64,000 nucleotides of DNA from Diplonema papillatum (taxonomy: Eukaryota > Euglenozoa > Diplonemea > Diplonemida > Diplonemidae). This document shows, in pieces, positions 53,301-64,000 of the stretch. Under the pieces are notes generated by a model. The model had not been told where the DNA came from and did no database searches. It saw only the letters and a program-made list of their open reading frames with translations. A program made the translations under genes and the position numbers. Each line of letters opens with the position of its first letter. The first letter of the stretch is position 1. Location: NCBI GenBank assembly GCA_030068145.1, contig JAPJBO010000190.1, positions 1 through 64,000 on the forward strand, given 5' to 3'.

Positions 53301-55986
53301 GCGGGCGCCCCATGAGGTGCGCCTCTTCGATCTCGGCTGCCAGATGCCAGAAAAGGTCTTCCGTGCTGTGCTTAGGCCGGCAGCCGTGGAGCCCCTCTGG
53401 AGCCAGTTCGTCCATCCAGCGTTGCGCGTCTTTAGCCCTGACAGCAGCCCATATCCTGTACAGCACCGGTGCCACTGAGATCGGTCGTTGGGACAAGGGA
53501 TCTCCTGTGCTCTTCGGTTTCGGTATCAGCGAGACGAGAGCGTGCATCAGTTCTTCCGGCCATTCTCCGCTTTCCTCCACCTCATTTAGTACTCGTGCGA
53601 ACCCTTCCAGAAGCGAGTTCGGCAGCTGTTGCAGCTCGTGGATCCTCCACCCGTGCATCCCAGCTGAGGCTGACTTCTTCATCTTCGCAAGCGCTGCTTT
53701 CACGTCACCCACCGTTATCGCCTCGCACTCCATTTCGGCCCTGTCTGGCAGGACGGGGCTGTACATCCGCAGAAACCGCCCCCAGCACGGTTCCTCCCGC
53801 GTCGTGTATCGCTGAAAGATTCCACCCCACGCCTTCTCGCCCCTCAAGATCTCGTCAATTTCCGCCGCGTTCGCCGTCAGGGTTCCGTCGTCCCGTCGCA
53901 GGAACGTCAACGGCGAGGCATATTTATCGGCGATGAAATTGAACACTAAGCCCCTTCCATGCGCCCATGCTTCCTGCATCTTATGCGTCCACTGCGCCTT
54001 TCTGTGCCGTCTGAGCGCGGAGAATGCTGCCCTCTGGGATCCCTCCAGGCTCGTCAAGGCGCTTTGAAGCGCTTGTAACTCGGAGAGATCGCCTGACATC
54101 ACGATGTTGGCGACTGCCTCCGGGATGTGGCCTCTTCCTACCCTCTTCCGTGCGGCTTCTCTCGCTTTTTCCTCTCGTCTTGTAAGCGGATACGGTATGT
54201 CAGATCTCAGTCGCTCCCGGGCTGCTTGTACCAATGTCCGCAGGTGCCCCAACAGCTCGTCTCGTGCTCGAGTTTGCTTCGTGGAGGCACCCCTTGTTGA
54301 CGAGTGCTGGAATTTGGTGGCTAGTCGCGAGTCGCTGACCACTTGGTTCCCGCGTCCCTTGTACGCCCTGGACGGCAATGCGAGCTCGCGCCTGTGCAAC
54401 ATGAGCAGATAGCTTTCTGCGTGTTGCGATAGCTGTTTCAGACTCATAGCTCCCGTCATGGCCTCTTTTGCCTCGTTGGCGAACACTTCTAAAAGACTCT
54501 TCTCACTCAGGTTGAGCAACGGATATGCCCGAGGAAATGCTGTCGGGAGTATTGCGCGCCTGTGGCGCTCTCGGAACACTTGCTGGCGCATCGTCACGTA
54601 CATTGGTGCATGCGTGTGGAACTCGCTGTTTTTCCTTTCCACTGTGCAGACCTTGCTGATGGCTGGTGCCGCACAGGCATTGGCGAGGCACAAGTCTATC
54701 CTGCTCCCTCCTGTCGCATTCGGCGCCCAGCACGTGCACGGTGGTTCTTCGCCTTGGCCTACCGCGTAAGCGGCTGCCGCATCTGCCCATCTTCCCGACC
54801 GGCATGCTGCGGCTAGTACTGAACTGGTCTCTGTCGAACAATTGAAGTCACCCACTACAAGGGTCGGCACTTGCCCCAGGCCTGCCGCTATACCCAACAC
54901 CTCTGTTATCAACTGCTCCCTTTCCCCCTGCACCTGCACGCTGTTCCCGCTCTGCCCGTACAACGAGAATATGTGTAATGCTGTTCTGCCGTCCCCCAGG
55001 GCTACGACAACATGCACAACGCGCGTCGATGCCACCACTCTCTTCTCTGAGTCTTCAACCGCTGCCACTAGTTGCGCTGTGAGGTGCTGACGGGTTAGCA
55101 CTGCCACTCCACCAGGTCTTCTTTGGCTTCTCCCGTCTCCACCTTCCACCATCGTTACGTCGTCGCCCCAGTGCACGTTCCATCCGTACGCCGCGAGAAA
55201 TGAACCCATGTACGCCTTTTCTGCCTTGGTTACCCGGGTCTCTTGCAGTACGACTATATCTGCTTTGAGCAGGGCCACCACCAACAGCTTCTCCGTGTCC
55301 AAGGATGTCACGTTTATGGTGACGATCACTATATCGTCGTCGTGCGGGCTCCATGATCGATCCTGCTTCGCCTCGGCGATGCTGGGTAACCTTGGTTCGG
55401 GCGCGCGGGGGCGCGTGTTCCGTTGCCGGGTCCGCGCAGCGGCGGGCACGCCGGTTGGTAGGTGGTGGGTCGGTGCGTCTGTGCCAGCAACCGGGCCAGC
55501 ATTAATCAGAGCGAGCCGCGCCAAGGGTACCGTGTCGCCTGTCGTCGCCTCCAGCAGGCGCTGGCTCGGCAGCGGTAGAATCACGGTGTCGTAGTGCTCC
55601 GGCCGGTACGTAAGAACAATGGTCGCGGTCGGCGACGGTTGTCTGCATCCACGTAGGGCCTCCCGGCTCGTCGCGTTCAGCACCCAGATGTCGCAGCGCA
55701 GCACTCGCGACGCTGCCCGTAGTGTCAGCTCATCGCCGTACGTGGCGTTCCTCCGCATGGCCGCCAGGTAAGCCTGCCACTTGGCCAACTCTTCCGCCAC
55801 CGTGAGCCCTCGACTGTCCGGCCCCGGTTCCATCACCATGTACGGACGGTAGTCAGCCGGGCGCGCCTCCATCTCATCAACTACCATTTGTCGCAGTCGC
55901 TCTGCATCCACTGTCCCGTGCCGTTGTGCGATGGCTGAGAACTGGCAGTTCCCGTCTCCCGGCACCGGGCATGCGCGGCCAAGCAT
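50305..55986 (-). CDS. LINE ORF2: OTU protease, AP endonuclease, reverse transcriptase, zinc knuckle, RNase H
   Basis: 1893 residues. Residues 1-140 form an OTU-type cysteine protease with PGDGNCQFSAI (Cys14) and RPEHYD (His131). Residues about 215-465 are an AP-like endonuclease: VVLQETR (Glu249), GDFN (379-382), GGSRIDLCLA and a final His in EFHTH. The reverse transcriptase spans about 750-1040, with IAFDFKKCFD (899-908) and YVDD (990-993). A CCHC knuckle (C1332, C1335, H1345, C1350) follows. RNase H is at about 1543-1675 with Asp1548, Glu1590, Asp1617 and Asp1667. The endonuclease nicks target DNA and the RT primes there; RNase H removes template RNA. The start is the first Met, immediately before the OTU motif. 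Confidence 0.95.
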   Translation of the reverse strand: MLGRACPVPGDGNCQFSAIAQRHGTVDAERLRQMVVDEMEARPADYRPYMVMEPGPDSRGLTVAEELAKWQAYLAAMRRNATYGDELTLRAASRVLRCDIWVLNATSREALRGCRQPSPTATIVLTYRPEHYDTVILPLPSQRLLEATTGDTVPLARLALINAGPVAGTDAPTHHLPTGVPAAARTRQRNTRPRAPEPRLPSIAEAKQDRSWSPHDDDIVIVTINVTSLDTEKLLVVALLKADIVVLQETRVTKAEKAYMGSFLAAYGWNVHWGDDVTMVEGGDGRSQRRPGGVAVLTRQHLTAQLVAAVEDSEKRVVASTRVVHVVVALGDGRTALHIFSLYGQSGNSVQVQGEREQLITEVLGIAAGLGQVPTLVVGDFNCSTETSSVLAAACRSGRWADAAAAYAVGQGEEPPCTCWAPNATGGSRIDLCLANACAAPAISKVCTVERKNSEFHTHAPMYVTMRQQVFRERHRRAILPTAFPRAYPLLNLSEKSLLEVFANEAKEAMTGAMSLKQLSQHAESYLLMLHRRELALPSRAYKGRGNQVVSDSRLATKFQHSSTRGASTKQTRARDELLGHLRTLVQAARERLRSDIPYPLTRREEKAREAARKRVGRGHIPEAVANIVMSGDLSELQALQSALTSLEGSQRAAFSALRRHRKAQWTHKMQEAWAHGRGLVFNFIADKYASPLTFLRRDDGTLTANAAEIDEILRGEKAWGGIFQRYTTREEPCWGRFLRMYSPVLPDRAEMECEAITVGDVKAALAKMKKSASAGMHGWRIHELQQLPNSLLEGFARVLNEVEESGEWPEELMHALVSLIPKPKSTGDPLSQRPISVAPVLYRIWAAVRAKDAQRWMDELAPEGLHGCRPKHSTEDLFWHLAAEIEEAHLMGRPLYGIAFDFKKCFDSVPINVTLQLAKKLGFNRKVLRALEAAYRQMQRHFKVNGTVGGGFIPTNGIMQGCAISVILIGLLISVWMRHVAQEGRPRSYVDDITATAREASHLQTIANKTVQFEEMTGLWICLAKSHSFGTTLRQPAVEIMSWQEDTDVFVSEDPPRFYKRTDSFDCLGVMVHARGHGRQLSSRIRQRREGAVLNLQRIKRIPVPATARETLVSMTACAKMYYGISVMPLDNRTSNTMRQAVMTALWTGPSRRAVEVVMQVLHHGHRLDPYTAPAYIRIRTWVRQMRKWRHIRTLAGVAWAHKETLPDGSPHRLMWDALSQAEWAWTTPDTIGYTNEIGEQVVFNTDDANEKQTTIMLHDLRQALRRQQLAKMCNRREDLRGCAHGVDGSVTRHLLEALDNGLTGYQQGMLRSIIAGAVATTGRTGKNETCPYCNQDERETVAHLWWECEAWRGIRQEHGMGTVDRTTWPNCLSMCGVAPMHRHSTDPALQPVPLDHGEACQFVSRLQRYYLAVLRARQIRDEREQETSRHHRLTQYPWGWRTTSPRRVCIPKIEAETITQQWKHGGELWNAMHWWLNRLRWAHVGSEHAVTFLELAIDFEVTTGVRLPIVANRRIQPPAASKAKATSARAVLPPRETTEGLCMYFDGGSRQNGTALAVAGAGAVIYKDGLKLAETTVPLGRTTNNVAEYNGLIAGIRLLGEQPGDVEGPVKVRGDSQVVIGPVNGTAMCKPNLRPYFLQARASMADLTPRFEFSLEHVPRSRNVDADALSNAAMDRVQAETGAQVGLIRAQYEEYKGSALAKGQSFRAVTSAVARICGVAWHCGHVSNVTSVTALGGGVMLGLSCRAELAPQTEAVLQEMSQPRPGTHTAATAPASPFVKAHEAWAASRHPEHFYSTTWKEEAEWKGREQERGASSQRSRPTARKARNATARCAKHDEPRCTACKKRRLPPDTCCDQQHMGHGAGSLNQTRLQFRSERGHHEQPAGPSAVT

Positions 55987-56125
55987 CTCGCGGGTCGCAG
56001 CTCGTACCCACCGCTCGTCGGCGAGGATAGTTACAGGTCCCCCCCCAACGAGCTTCCTTCCCGTCGTGTCGTAGCCGGCATGTCCGTGTTCCTCCCCCGC
56101 CCCGCCAAGGGGGCTCTGCCTTCAT
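55877..56125 (-). other. Short frame overlapping the ORF1 stop (ATGA)
   Basis: An 82-codon frame begins MKAEPPWRG with its ATG overlapping the TGA of ORF1 as ATGA and ends inside ORF2. No domain is visible. It might aid reinitiation between ORF1 and ORF2, which are 135 bp apart, but it may be chance. Confidence 0.3.
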
Positions 56126-57426
56126 TTACGGGCCGGCGCCGTGCTCCCGAAGCCCATCTGCTTCAGGGTCCTCGTCGCCTTTGACGGTGGCTGCTTCGGG
56201 GGCTCCGGTGACCGCGACTTGGACTTGGTCAGCGACCTCGGCCGCTTCTTGACCTTGTCCGGCTCCGCCAGCGACTGCCGCTTCGGCGAGGGTGACGTCG
56301 TCTTCTGGGGGTCGCCTGTCCGTGCCTGGAGCTGCGCACGCAAGGCCTGCACCAGCGCCCCCAGCTCCTCCATCTTCCGACACATGTCAGCGTTCTGGGC
56401 GCGCAGCTCGGACACCTCCCTCTCGAGCTTTGCCCTCACCTCGTCGGGTCGCTGCGCGTCCTGTTCGGCTGGCTGCGGCTGGTGCTTTCCTGCTTTCCCC
56501 CCTTTCTTTCCTTTCTTGCCCCCCTTTCCGGCGTTCGGCGGTGGTGCGTCCGAGGTTTGCGGGATGTCGGCGCCGGGGTTCCCCGGGGGCCCGCTCTGCT
56601 GTCCTGTTTCTGCTGGCGCCGCTTGGGTCGTCTGCGGTCTGCCGTCACTCCAGGCCTTCAAGCCCTGCTTCCTTCCGTCTTCGGCCGGGTCTGTCCGGGT
56701 CTCTTCCGTCCCCTTTGTCTGCACCCATCTCGGTTGCGCCTCGTCCTTCTCCCTGACCGTCGACACGGTGACCAGTTCCCCAGTCGTCTCGACCTGGAAA
56801 ATCCAGGCCGGTGGCTCCGGGCCGCGGACGACGGCGAGGCGCTTGCTGCGCTTCGGGATCACGCGGATCACCTCGACGCCCGTCCATCCGGCCGCGTGGA
56901 GAAACGCTGCCACCTGCACCGGCGAGATCGTCCGCGGAAACCCGGCTACGTCCCAGATCTGGCCCGGCTGTCCCGGCTGCTCCTCCTCCTGCGCAGCCGC
57001 CGTCCCCAGCAACGCTCTCATAGCCGCCTCGGCCTGTTCCCCCTCCCCTTTTAGTACGCCCATGCCGCGCACACTGACGATGAGGCTCGTCTTCGCGCGC
57101 GCAGCGGCTTTCCTCGCTTCGTCCAGGGTAAGGTCGTCCCTCAGCCATAGCGCGCCTCTTCCGTCCCCTTTCAGCGTTGTGAAGACGCCCCCTTTCCCCG
57201 AAGCCGCCAAGGCGCCCTCCTTGCTGCGTCCAGCGACTCGCAGTAGTGCGCGGATCTGGGCCGTGGGGCCGGGGGTGCCGCGCGTCTCGATCCCCGTAAG
57301 CGACTTGATGTCCTCCCGGGGTACGCCCTCTCCCACGAAATGGCCCGTAAGCCAGGCCCTGGCGTCCGCCCCACAGCCCGTCCACCCTTCCACCGTCGCG
57401 TACCGGCGCGCGACTACCACGGACAC
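56122..57426 (-). CDS. LINE ORF1: nucleic-acid-binding, coiled-coil protein
   Basis: 434 residues. The N-terminal half is globular. Residues about 170-235 (AGFPRTISPVQVAAFLHAAG, then VEVIRVIPKRSKRLAVV) could be an RRM-like fold. A basic Gly/Lys stretch (GKGGKKGKKGGKAGK) precedes a short coiled coil (LEREVSELRAQNADMCRKME), and a basic Ser/Arg/Pro tail follows. This matches the usual LINE ORF1 layout of RNA chaperone plus oligomerising coil. I find no zinc knuckle. The ORF ends in TGA overlapping a small ATG. Confidence 0.85.
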   Translation of the reverse strand: MSVVVARRYATVEGWTGCGADARAWLTGHFVGEGVPREDIKSLTGIETRGTPGPTAQIRALLRVAGRSKEGALAASGKGGVFTTLKGDGRGALWLRDDLTLDEARKAAARAKTSLIVSVRGMGVLKGEGEQAEAAMRALLGTAAAQEEEQPGQPGQIWDVAGFPRTISPVQVAAFLHAAGWTGVEVIRVIPKRSKRLAVVRGPEPPAWIFQVETTGELVTVSTVREKDEAQPRWVQTKGTEETRTDPAEDGRKQGLKAWSDGRPQTTQAAPAETGQQSGPPGNPGADIPQTSDAPPPNAGKGGKKGKKGGKAGKHQPQPAEQDAQRPDEVRAKLEREVSELRAQNADMCRKMEELGALVQALRAQLQARTGDPQKTTSPSPKRQSLAEPDKVKKRPRSLTKSKSRSPEPPKQPPSKATRTLKQMGFGSTAPARK

Positions 57427-57545
57427 CCTGTGTTCGTCCGCGGGCGGCAGGGGTGCGCTTGTCCTTCGGAGCAGCGTCCCAACCAGCTCGTCGCCAAGCT
57501 GCAGCAGGACGGCCGGGCGGACTTCAGTTCGCGGACCTCTGCGCG

Positions 57546-60828
<3,283 letters not shown>

Positions 60829-63066
60829 TTAGTCGACTTCCTCGACCTGCGGGCCGGCACCGGCACCGGCACCACCCGGCATACCGCCCGGCATGCCACC
60901 TGGCATACCGCCCATACCCTCGGGCATACCACCTGCTCCACCAGCCTGCTGATACATCTTCGTGACGATCGGCGAGCAGACACCCTCCAACTCCTTCATT
61001 CTCGAGTCGTACTCCTCCTTCGAGGCCTGTTGTGTGGTGGTGTGTTGTGTTGTGTTGTGTTGTGTGCTGTGGAAATAGTGTTGTGTTGTGTTGTGTTGTG
61101 TTGTGTTGTGTTGTGTTGTGTTGTGTTGTGTTGTGTTGTGTTGTGTTGTGTTGTGTTGTGTTGTGTTGTGTTGTGTTGTGTTGTGTTGTGTTGTGTTGTG
61201 TGCTGTGGAAATAGGCAAAACAGCAGTACTCATTCGGTGCATTAAGTCGATTCCACAAATATCCGTGCGCTGATGAAAGCACGAAACAAGGAACATCGAG
61301 CATACCTCCTGGGAGCCGTCGAGCCACTTGATGGCTTCGTCGCAGGCGTCGAGGATGGTCTTCTTGTCCTCCGCGGAGAGCATGGCGCCAGTCTTCTCGT
61401 CGTTGGCGGTGTTCTTCATGGAGTAGGCGTAGTTCTCGAGCCCGTTCTTCGAGTCGATCCTCTCCTTCGCCAGCTTGTCCGCCTCAGCGAACTTCTCGGC
61501 GTCCTTGCACATGGCGTCGATCTCGGACTGCGACAGTCTGCCCTTCTCGTTCGTGATGGTCACCTGCGACTTCTTGCCCGTCGTCTTGTCCTCAGCAGAC
61601 ACGTTCATGATACCGTTCGCGTCAACGTCGAACGTCACCTCGATCTGCGGGACACCACGCGGCGCAGGCGGGATGCCAGACAAGTCGAACGTACCGAGCA
61701 AGTGGCAGTCCTTCGTCATCGCCCTCTCACCCTCGAACACCTGGATGTGCACTCCCGGCTGGTTGTCAGAGTACGTCGAGAACACCTGGCTCTTCTTCGT
61801 CGGGATCGTCGTGTTCCTCTTGATCAGCGAGGTCATCACTCCGCCCGCCGTCTCGATTCCGAGCGTCAGCGGCGTCACGTCAAGCAGCAGGATCTGCTCC
61901 GTCTGCTTGCTCTGTCCTCCCGTCAGCACGAAAGCCTGCACGGCCGCTCCGAACGCAACAGCCTCGTCAGGGTTGATCGACTTGTTCAGTTCCTTTCCTC
62001 CGAAGAAGTCGCTCACCATCGACTGGATCTTCGGGATCCTCGTCGACCCGCCGACAAGCACCACCTCGTGGATCGATCGCTTGTCCATCTTCGCGTCACC
62101 CAGCACCTGCTCCACCGGGCGCAGGCACGATCGGAACAGGTCCGCGCACAGCTCCTCGAAACGAGCCCGCGTGACCGACGTGTAGAAGTCAATTCCCTCG
62201 AACAGCGAGTCAATCTCGATGCTCGTCTGCGCGGCAGACGAAAGCGCCCTCTTGGCACGCTCGCACGCCGTTCGCAGACGTCTCTGCGCACGCTGGTTCG
62301 TCGTCAGGTCCTTCTTGTGCTTCCTCTTGAACTCCTCCACGAAGTGCGTCACCATGCGGTTGTCGAAGTCCTCTCCACCCAAGTGCGTGTCTCCCGCGGT
62401 CGCCTTCACTTCGAAGATTCCTCCGTCAATCGTCAGCAGAGTCACATCGAACGTACCACCGCCCAAGTCGAAGATCAGGATGTTCTTCTCAACTTCGTCC
62501 GTCTTGTCCAGACCGTACGCGATCGCGGCCGCCGTCGGCTCGTTGATGATTCGCAGCACCTCCAACCCGGAGATCGTCCCGGCGTCCTTCGTCGCCTGTC
62601 TCTGCGAGTCGTTGAAGTACGCAGGCACCGTCACGACTGCCTTCTTCACGGTCTTCCCCAGGAACGCCTCAGCCGTCTCCTTCATCTTGATCAGCACCAT
62701 CGCGGAGATCTCCTCCGGCATGAACGTCTTCGTCTCACCCAAGTACTCAACCTGGATCAGCGGCTTCCCGTCGGCCTTCGACGTCACCTTGAACGGCCAG
62801 TGCTTCATGTCGCTCTGCACCGACGAGTCCGAAACCTTACGGCCGATCAGTCTCTTCGCGTCGAACACCGTGTTCGTCGGGTTCATCGCCACCTGGTTCT
62901 TCGCCGCATCACCGATCAGACGCTCGCTGTCCGTGAACGCAACGTACGACGGGGTCGTCCTGTTTCCCTGGTCGTTCGCGATGATCTCCACTCTCTCGTT
63001 CTGCCACACTCCAACGCATGAGTACGTCGTACCCAAGTCGATTCCGATAGCTCCGTCGAAAGCCAT
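60829..63066 (-). CDS. HSP70: Cytosolic HSP70 chaperone, copy 3, two exons
   Basis: Exons 63066-61306 and 61026-60829, 652 residues, same protein as copy 1. The intron is 279 bp, exactly 93 codons, and contains no stop in the HSP70 frame. An unspliced message would therefore encode a 745-residue HSP70 with a His/Asn/Thr/Gln insert between the lid and the GGMP tail, still ending in EEVD. The upstream leader matches copy 1 for about 50 bp (to about 63115) and then diverges. Confidence 0.97.
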   Translation of the reverse strand: MAFDGAIGIDLGTTYSCVGVWQNERVEIIANDQGNRTTPSYVAFTDSERLIGDAAKNQVAMNPTNTVFDAKRLIGRKVSDSSVQSDMKHWPFKVTSKADGKPLIQVEYLGETKTFMPEEISAMVLIKMKETAEAFLGKTVKKAVVTVPAYFNDSQRQATKDAGTISGLEVLRIINEPTAAAIAYGLDKTDEVEKNILIFDLGGGTFDVTLLTIDGGIFEVKATAGDTHLGGEDFDNRMVTHFVEEFKRKHKKDLTTNQRAQRRLRTACERAKRALSSAAQTSIEIDSLFEGIDFYTSVTRARFEELCADLFRSCLRPVEQVLGDAKMDKRSIHEVVLVGGSTRIPKIQSMVSDFFGGKELNKSINPDEAVAFGAAVQAFVLTGGQSKQTEQILLLDVTPLTLGIETAGGVMTSLIKRNTTIPTKKSQVFSTYSDNQPGVHIQVFEGERAMTKDCHLLGTFDLSGIPPAPRGVPQIEVTFDVDANGIMNVSAEDKTTGKKSQVTITNEKGRLSQSEIDAMCKDAEKFAEADKLAKERIDSKNGLENYAYSMKNTANDEKTGAMLSAEDKKTILDACDEAIKWLDGSQEVCSMFLVSCFHQRTDICGIDLMHRMSTAVLPISTAHNTTQHNTTQHNTTQHNTTQHNTTQHNTTQHNTTQHNTTQHYFHSTQHNTTQHTTTQQASKEEYDSRMKELEGVCSPIVTKMYQQAGGAGGMPEGMGGMPGGMPGGMPGGAGAGAGPQVEEVD
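61033..61200 (-). repeat. (ACAAC)n array in the HSP70-3 intron, with an internal duplication
   Basis: About 168 bp of TTGTG units (plus strand), interrupted at 61066-61078 by a second copy of the GCTGTGGAAATAG sequence that normally borders the array, so the array edge was duplicated. Confidence 0.95.
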
Positions 63067-63115
63067 GTTGATAAACTAATAAAACTAGTTGCTTAAAATG
63101 CGATTACCTGCAAAT

Positions 63116-63469
63116 GTGGTGGTTTCCGCGGACGTATCTTTGCCAGAGCCACTGCAGCTTCGTCTTGCACGTGGTGCAATGTGCCACGCACCATGAGGCA
63201 TCGGCCGGCGAGCAACACGCTACCGACTTGCCCCGGCGCACTCATGTCCGGTGAGGCTCCGTGTGGCAGTTTCGGGGTATCAACCCGAGTCTCATTTGGT
63301 CAGTGGGAGCACAGGTAACTTCTCCGGCATGCTACCTTGCTCGTAGAGCTCGGGCACAATCTCTTGCGGCGAAATGGGCCACTAAGTGGCAAGTCGTGGC
63401 TACCCAGCACGGTGCAGCACAGCACGTTAGTGCGCGGCTGTTCCTCGTGTAAGACACGTGGGCCAGCCA
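63116..63469. other. Intergenic stretch between HSP70-3 and the fifth family copy
   Basis: No gene, repeat or RNA recognised. Confidence 0.5.
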
Positions 63470-63834
63470 ACCATTGCACTCAATCTGTCCCCCAGCCGTG
63501 TCAACCAAGCCCGTCGCATCTCGGCTGTTGTATCCAGTAGCAAGAGAGAAACAAGAATTGGAAAAAATCTCGGGTAAAAATGCGTCGGATCAGAAGACTC
63601 CTCAGTAGGAAACCAACGATCCAGCGAACAGCGAACGAAGGGGGGGAGAATACGAAATGGACACCGGACAAGTTAATGCTCCTGTGAATGTTTTCGCAAA
63701 TCAATGCGGAGTTCATTGTTCTGGTAAACCTGAACGGCGTGGGCTGGGAGGCCCTGCATTGGATCACGCCTCGAAGAAATGGACGAAGGCATGTATATGT
63801 GTGTCTGAGAGGTAGTAATAGTTTGCTGTTTTGA
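63470..63834. repeat. 3' flank of the Trp/Pro/Cys gene, copy 5
   Basis: It contains the same ordered blocks as the tandem unit: CACTCAATCTGTCCCC, CAGCGAACGAAGGGGGGG, CACCGGACAAGTTAATGCTC, CTGAACGGCGTGGGCTGGGA and GGACGAAGGCATGTATA. Confidence 0.92.
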
Positions 63835-64000
63835 TTAGCACTCGGAAGCCTCCGCCTGGGTCGGGAAGCAGGCGCCGCAGCCCGAAAACTGGCCCGCTGG
63901 ACAGGCGCCACCGCCGCATGCCACCGCAGCGGCTGCTGTGGCATGGCAGACACCGCAGCCAGAGAACGGCCTTGCCGAAGGGCAGCCGTCGGAGCCGCAG
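63835..64000 (-). CDS. Secreted Trp/Pro-rich, Cys-rich repeat protein, copy 5 (partial, window edge)
   Basis: Only the last 54 residues are in view: two complete Cys modules (CPSARPFSGCGVCHAT and CPAGQFSGCGACFPTQ) and stop TAA. It matches copies 1-3 exactly in this part. Confidence 0.85.
   Translation of the reverse strand, partial: CGSDGCPSARPFSGCGVCHATAAAAVACGGGACPAGQFSGCGACFPTQAEASEC

Noticed and set aside
55800..55860. A 2A-like self-cleaving peptide near residues 52-56 of LINE ORF2 (MEPGP)
   Set aside because: The required NPGP core and upstream D-x-E-x motif are absent.

Overview
The window is a repeat-rich, GC-rich piece of a nuclear genome from a single-celled eukaryote. Genes carry GT-AG introns. 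HSP70 opens with the [20 protein letters not shown] form that I associate with kinetoplastids and their relatives, and the intact LINE has the endonuclease-RT-RNase H order also found in trypanosome Ingi elements. I therefore infer a euglenozoan. A diplonemid would best fit introns plus heavy repeat load, but nothing here proves it. Almost every recognised gene lies on the minus strand.

Layout. 1-7272: two and a half tandem copies of a 2745/2746-bp unit, each with a gene for a secreted Trp/Pro-rich, Cys-rich protein and tRNA-like pol III pieces. 7273-11405: the 3' flank of a further family member is split by a 2067-bp element (8134-10200) with terminal inverted repeats, followed by a fourth gene copy; a fifth copy runs off the right edge and a dead scrap lies near 20.5 kb. 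14505-19189: a four-exon extended-synaptotagmin-like gene (SMP plus C2). 20.1-22.3 and 31.1-31.3 kb: scattered SSU and LSU rRNA fragments. 23268-28640: a very large Cys-rich membrane protein with FN2-like modules and a long PSKAPDT-type repeat. 31715-36300: a two-exon unrecognised gene flanked by broken copies of its own 5' and 3' ends. 37425-40212: a golgin-like coiled-coil protein with a C-terminal membrane anchor, its intron ending in a LINE remnant. 41266-63066: three near-identical HSP70 genes separated by hAT-type DNA transposon remains, an AT-rich fragment resembling a bacterial insertion-sequence transposase, and an intact 7.3-kb LINE inserted in a (CA)n microsatellite just upstream of the second HSP70.

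The recognisable housekeeping genes (HSP70, the membrane-contact lipid-transfer protein and the golgin) show no operon-like link. The main story is genome dynamics: amplification of a secreted protein family, repeated gene copying with decay, and several mobile elements whose ends or targets are simple repeats. Four of the six reconstructed intron classes end in CA-rich rather than pyrimidine-rich sequence, and the LINE targets CA-rich sequence. All exon joins, family assignments and repeat boundaries come from reading the sequence and were not checked by database search or transcript data.
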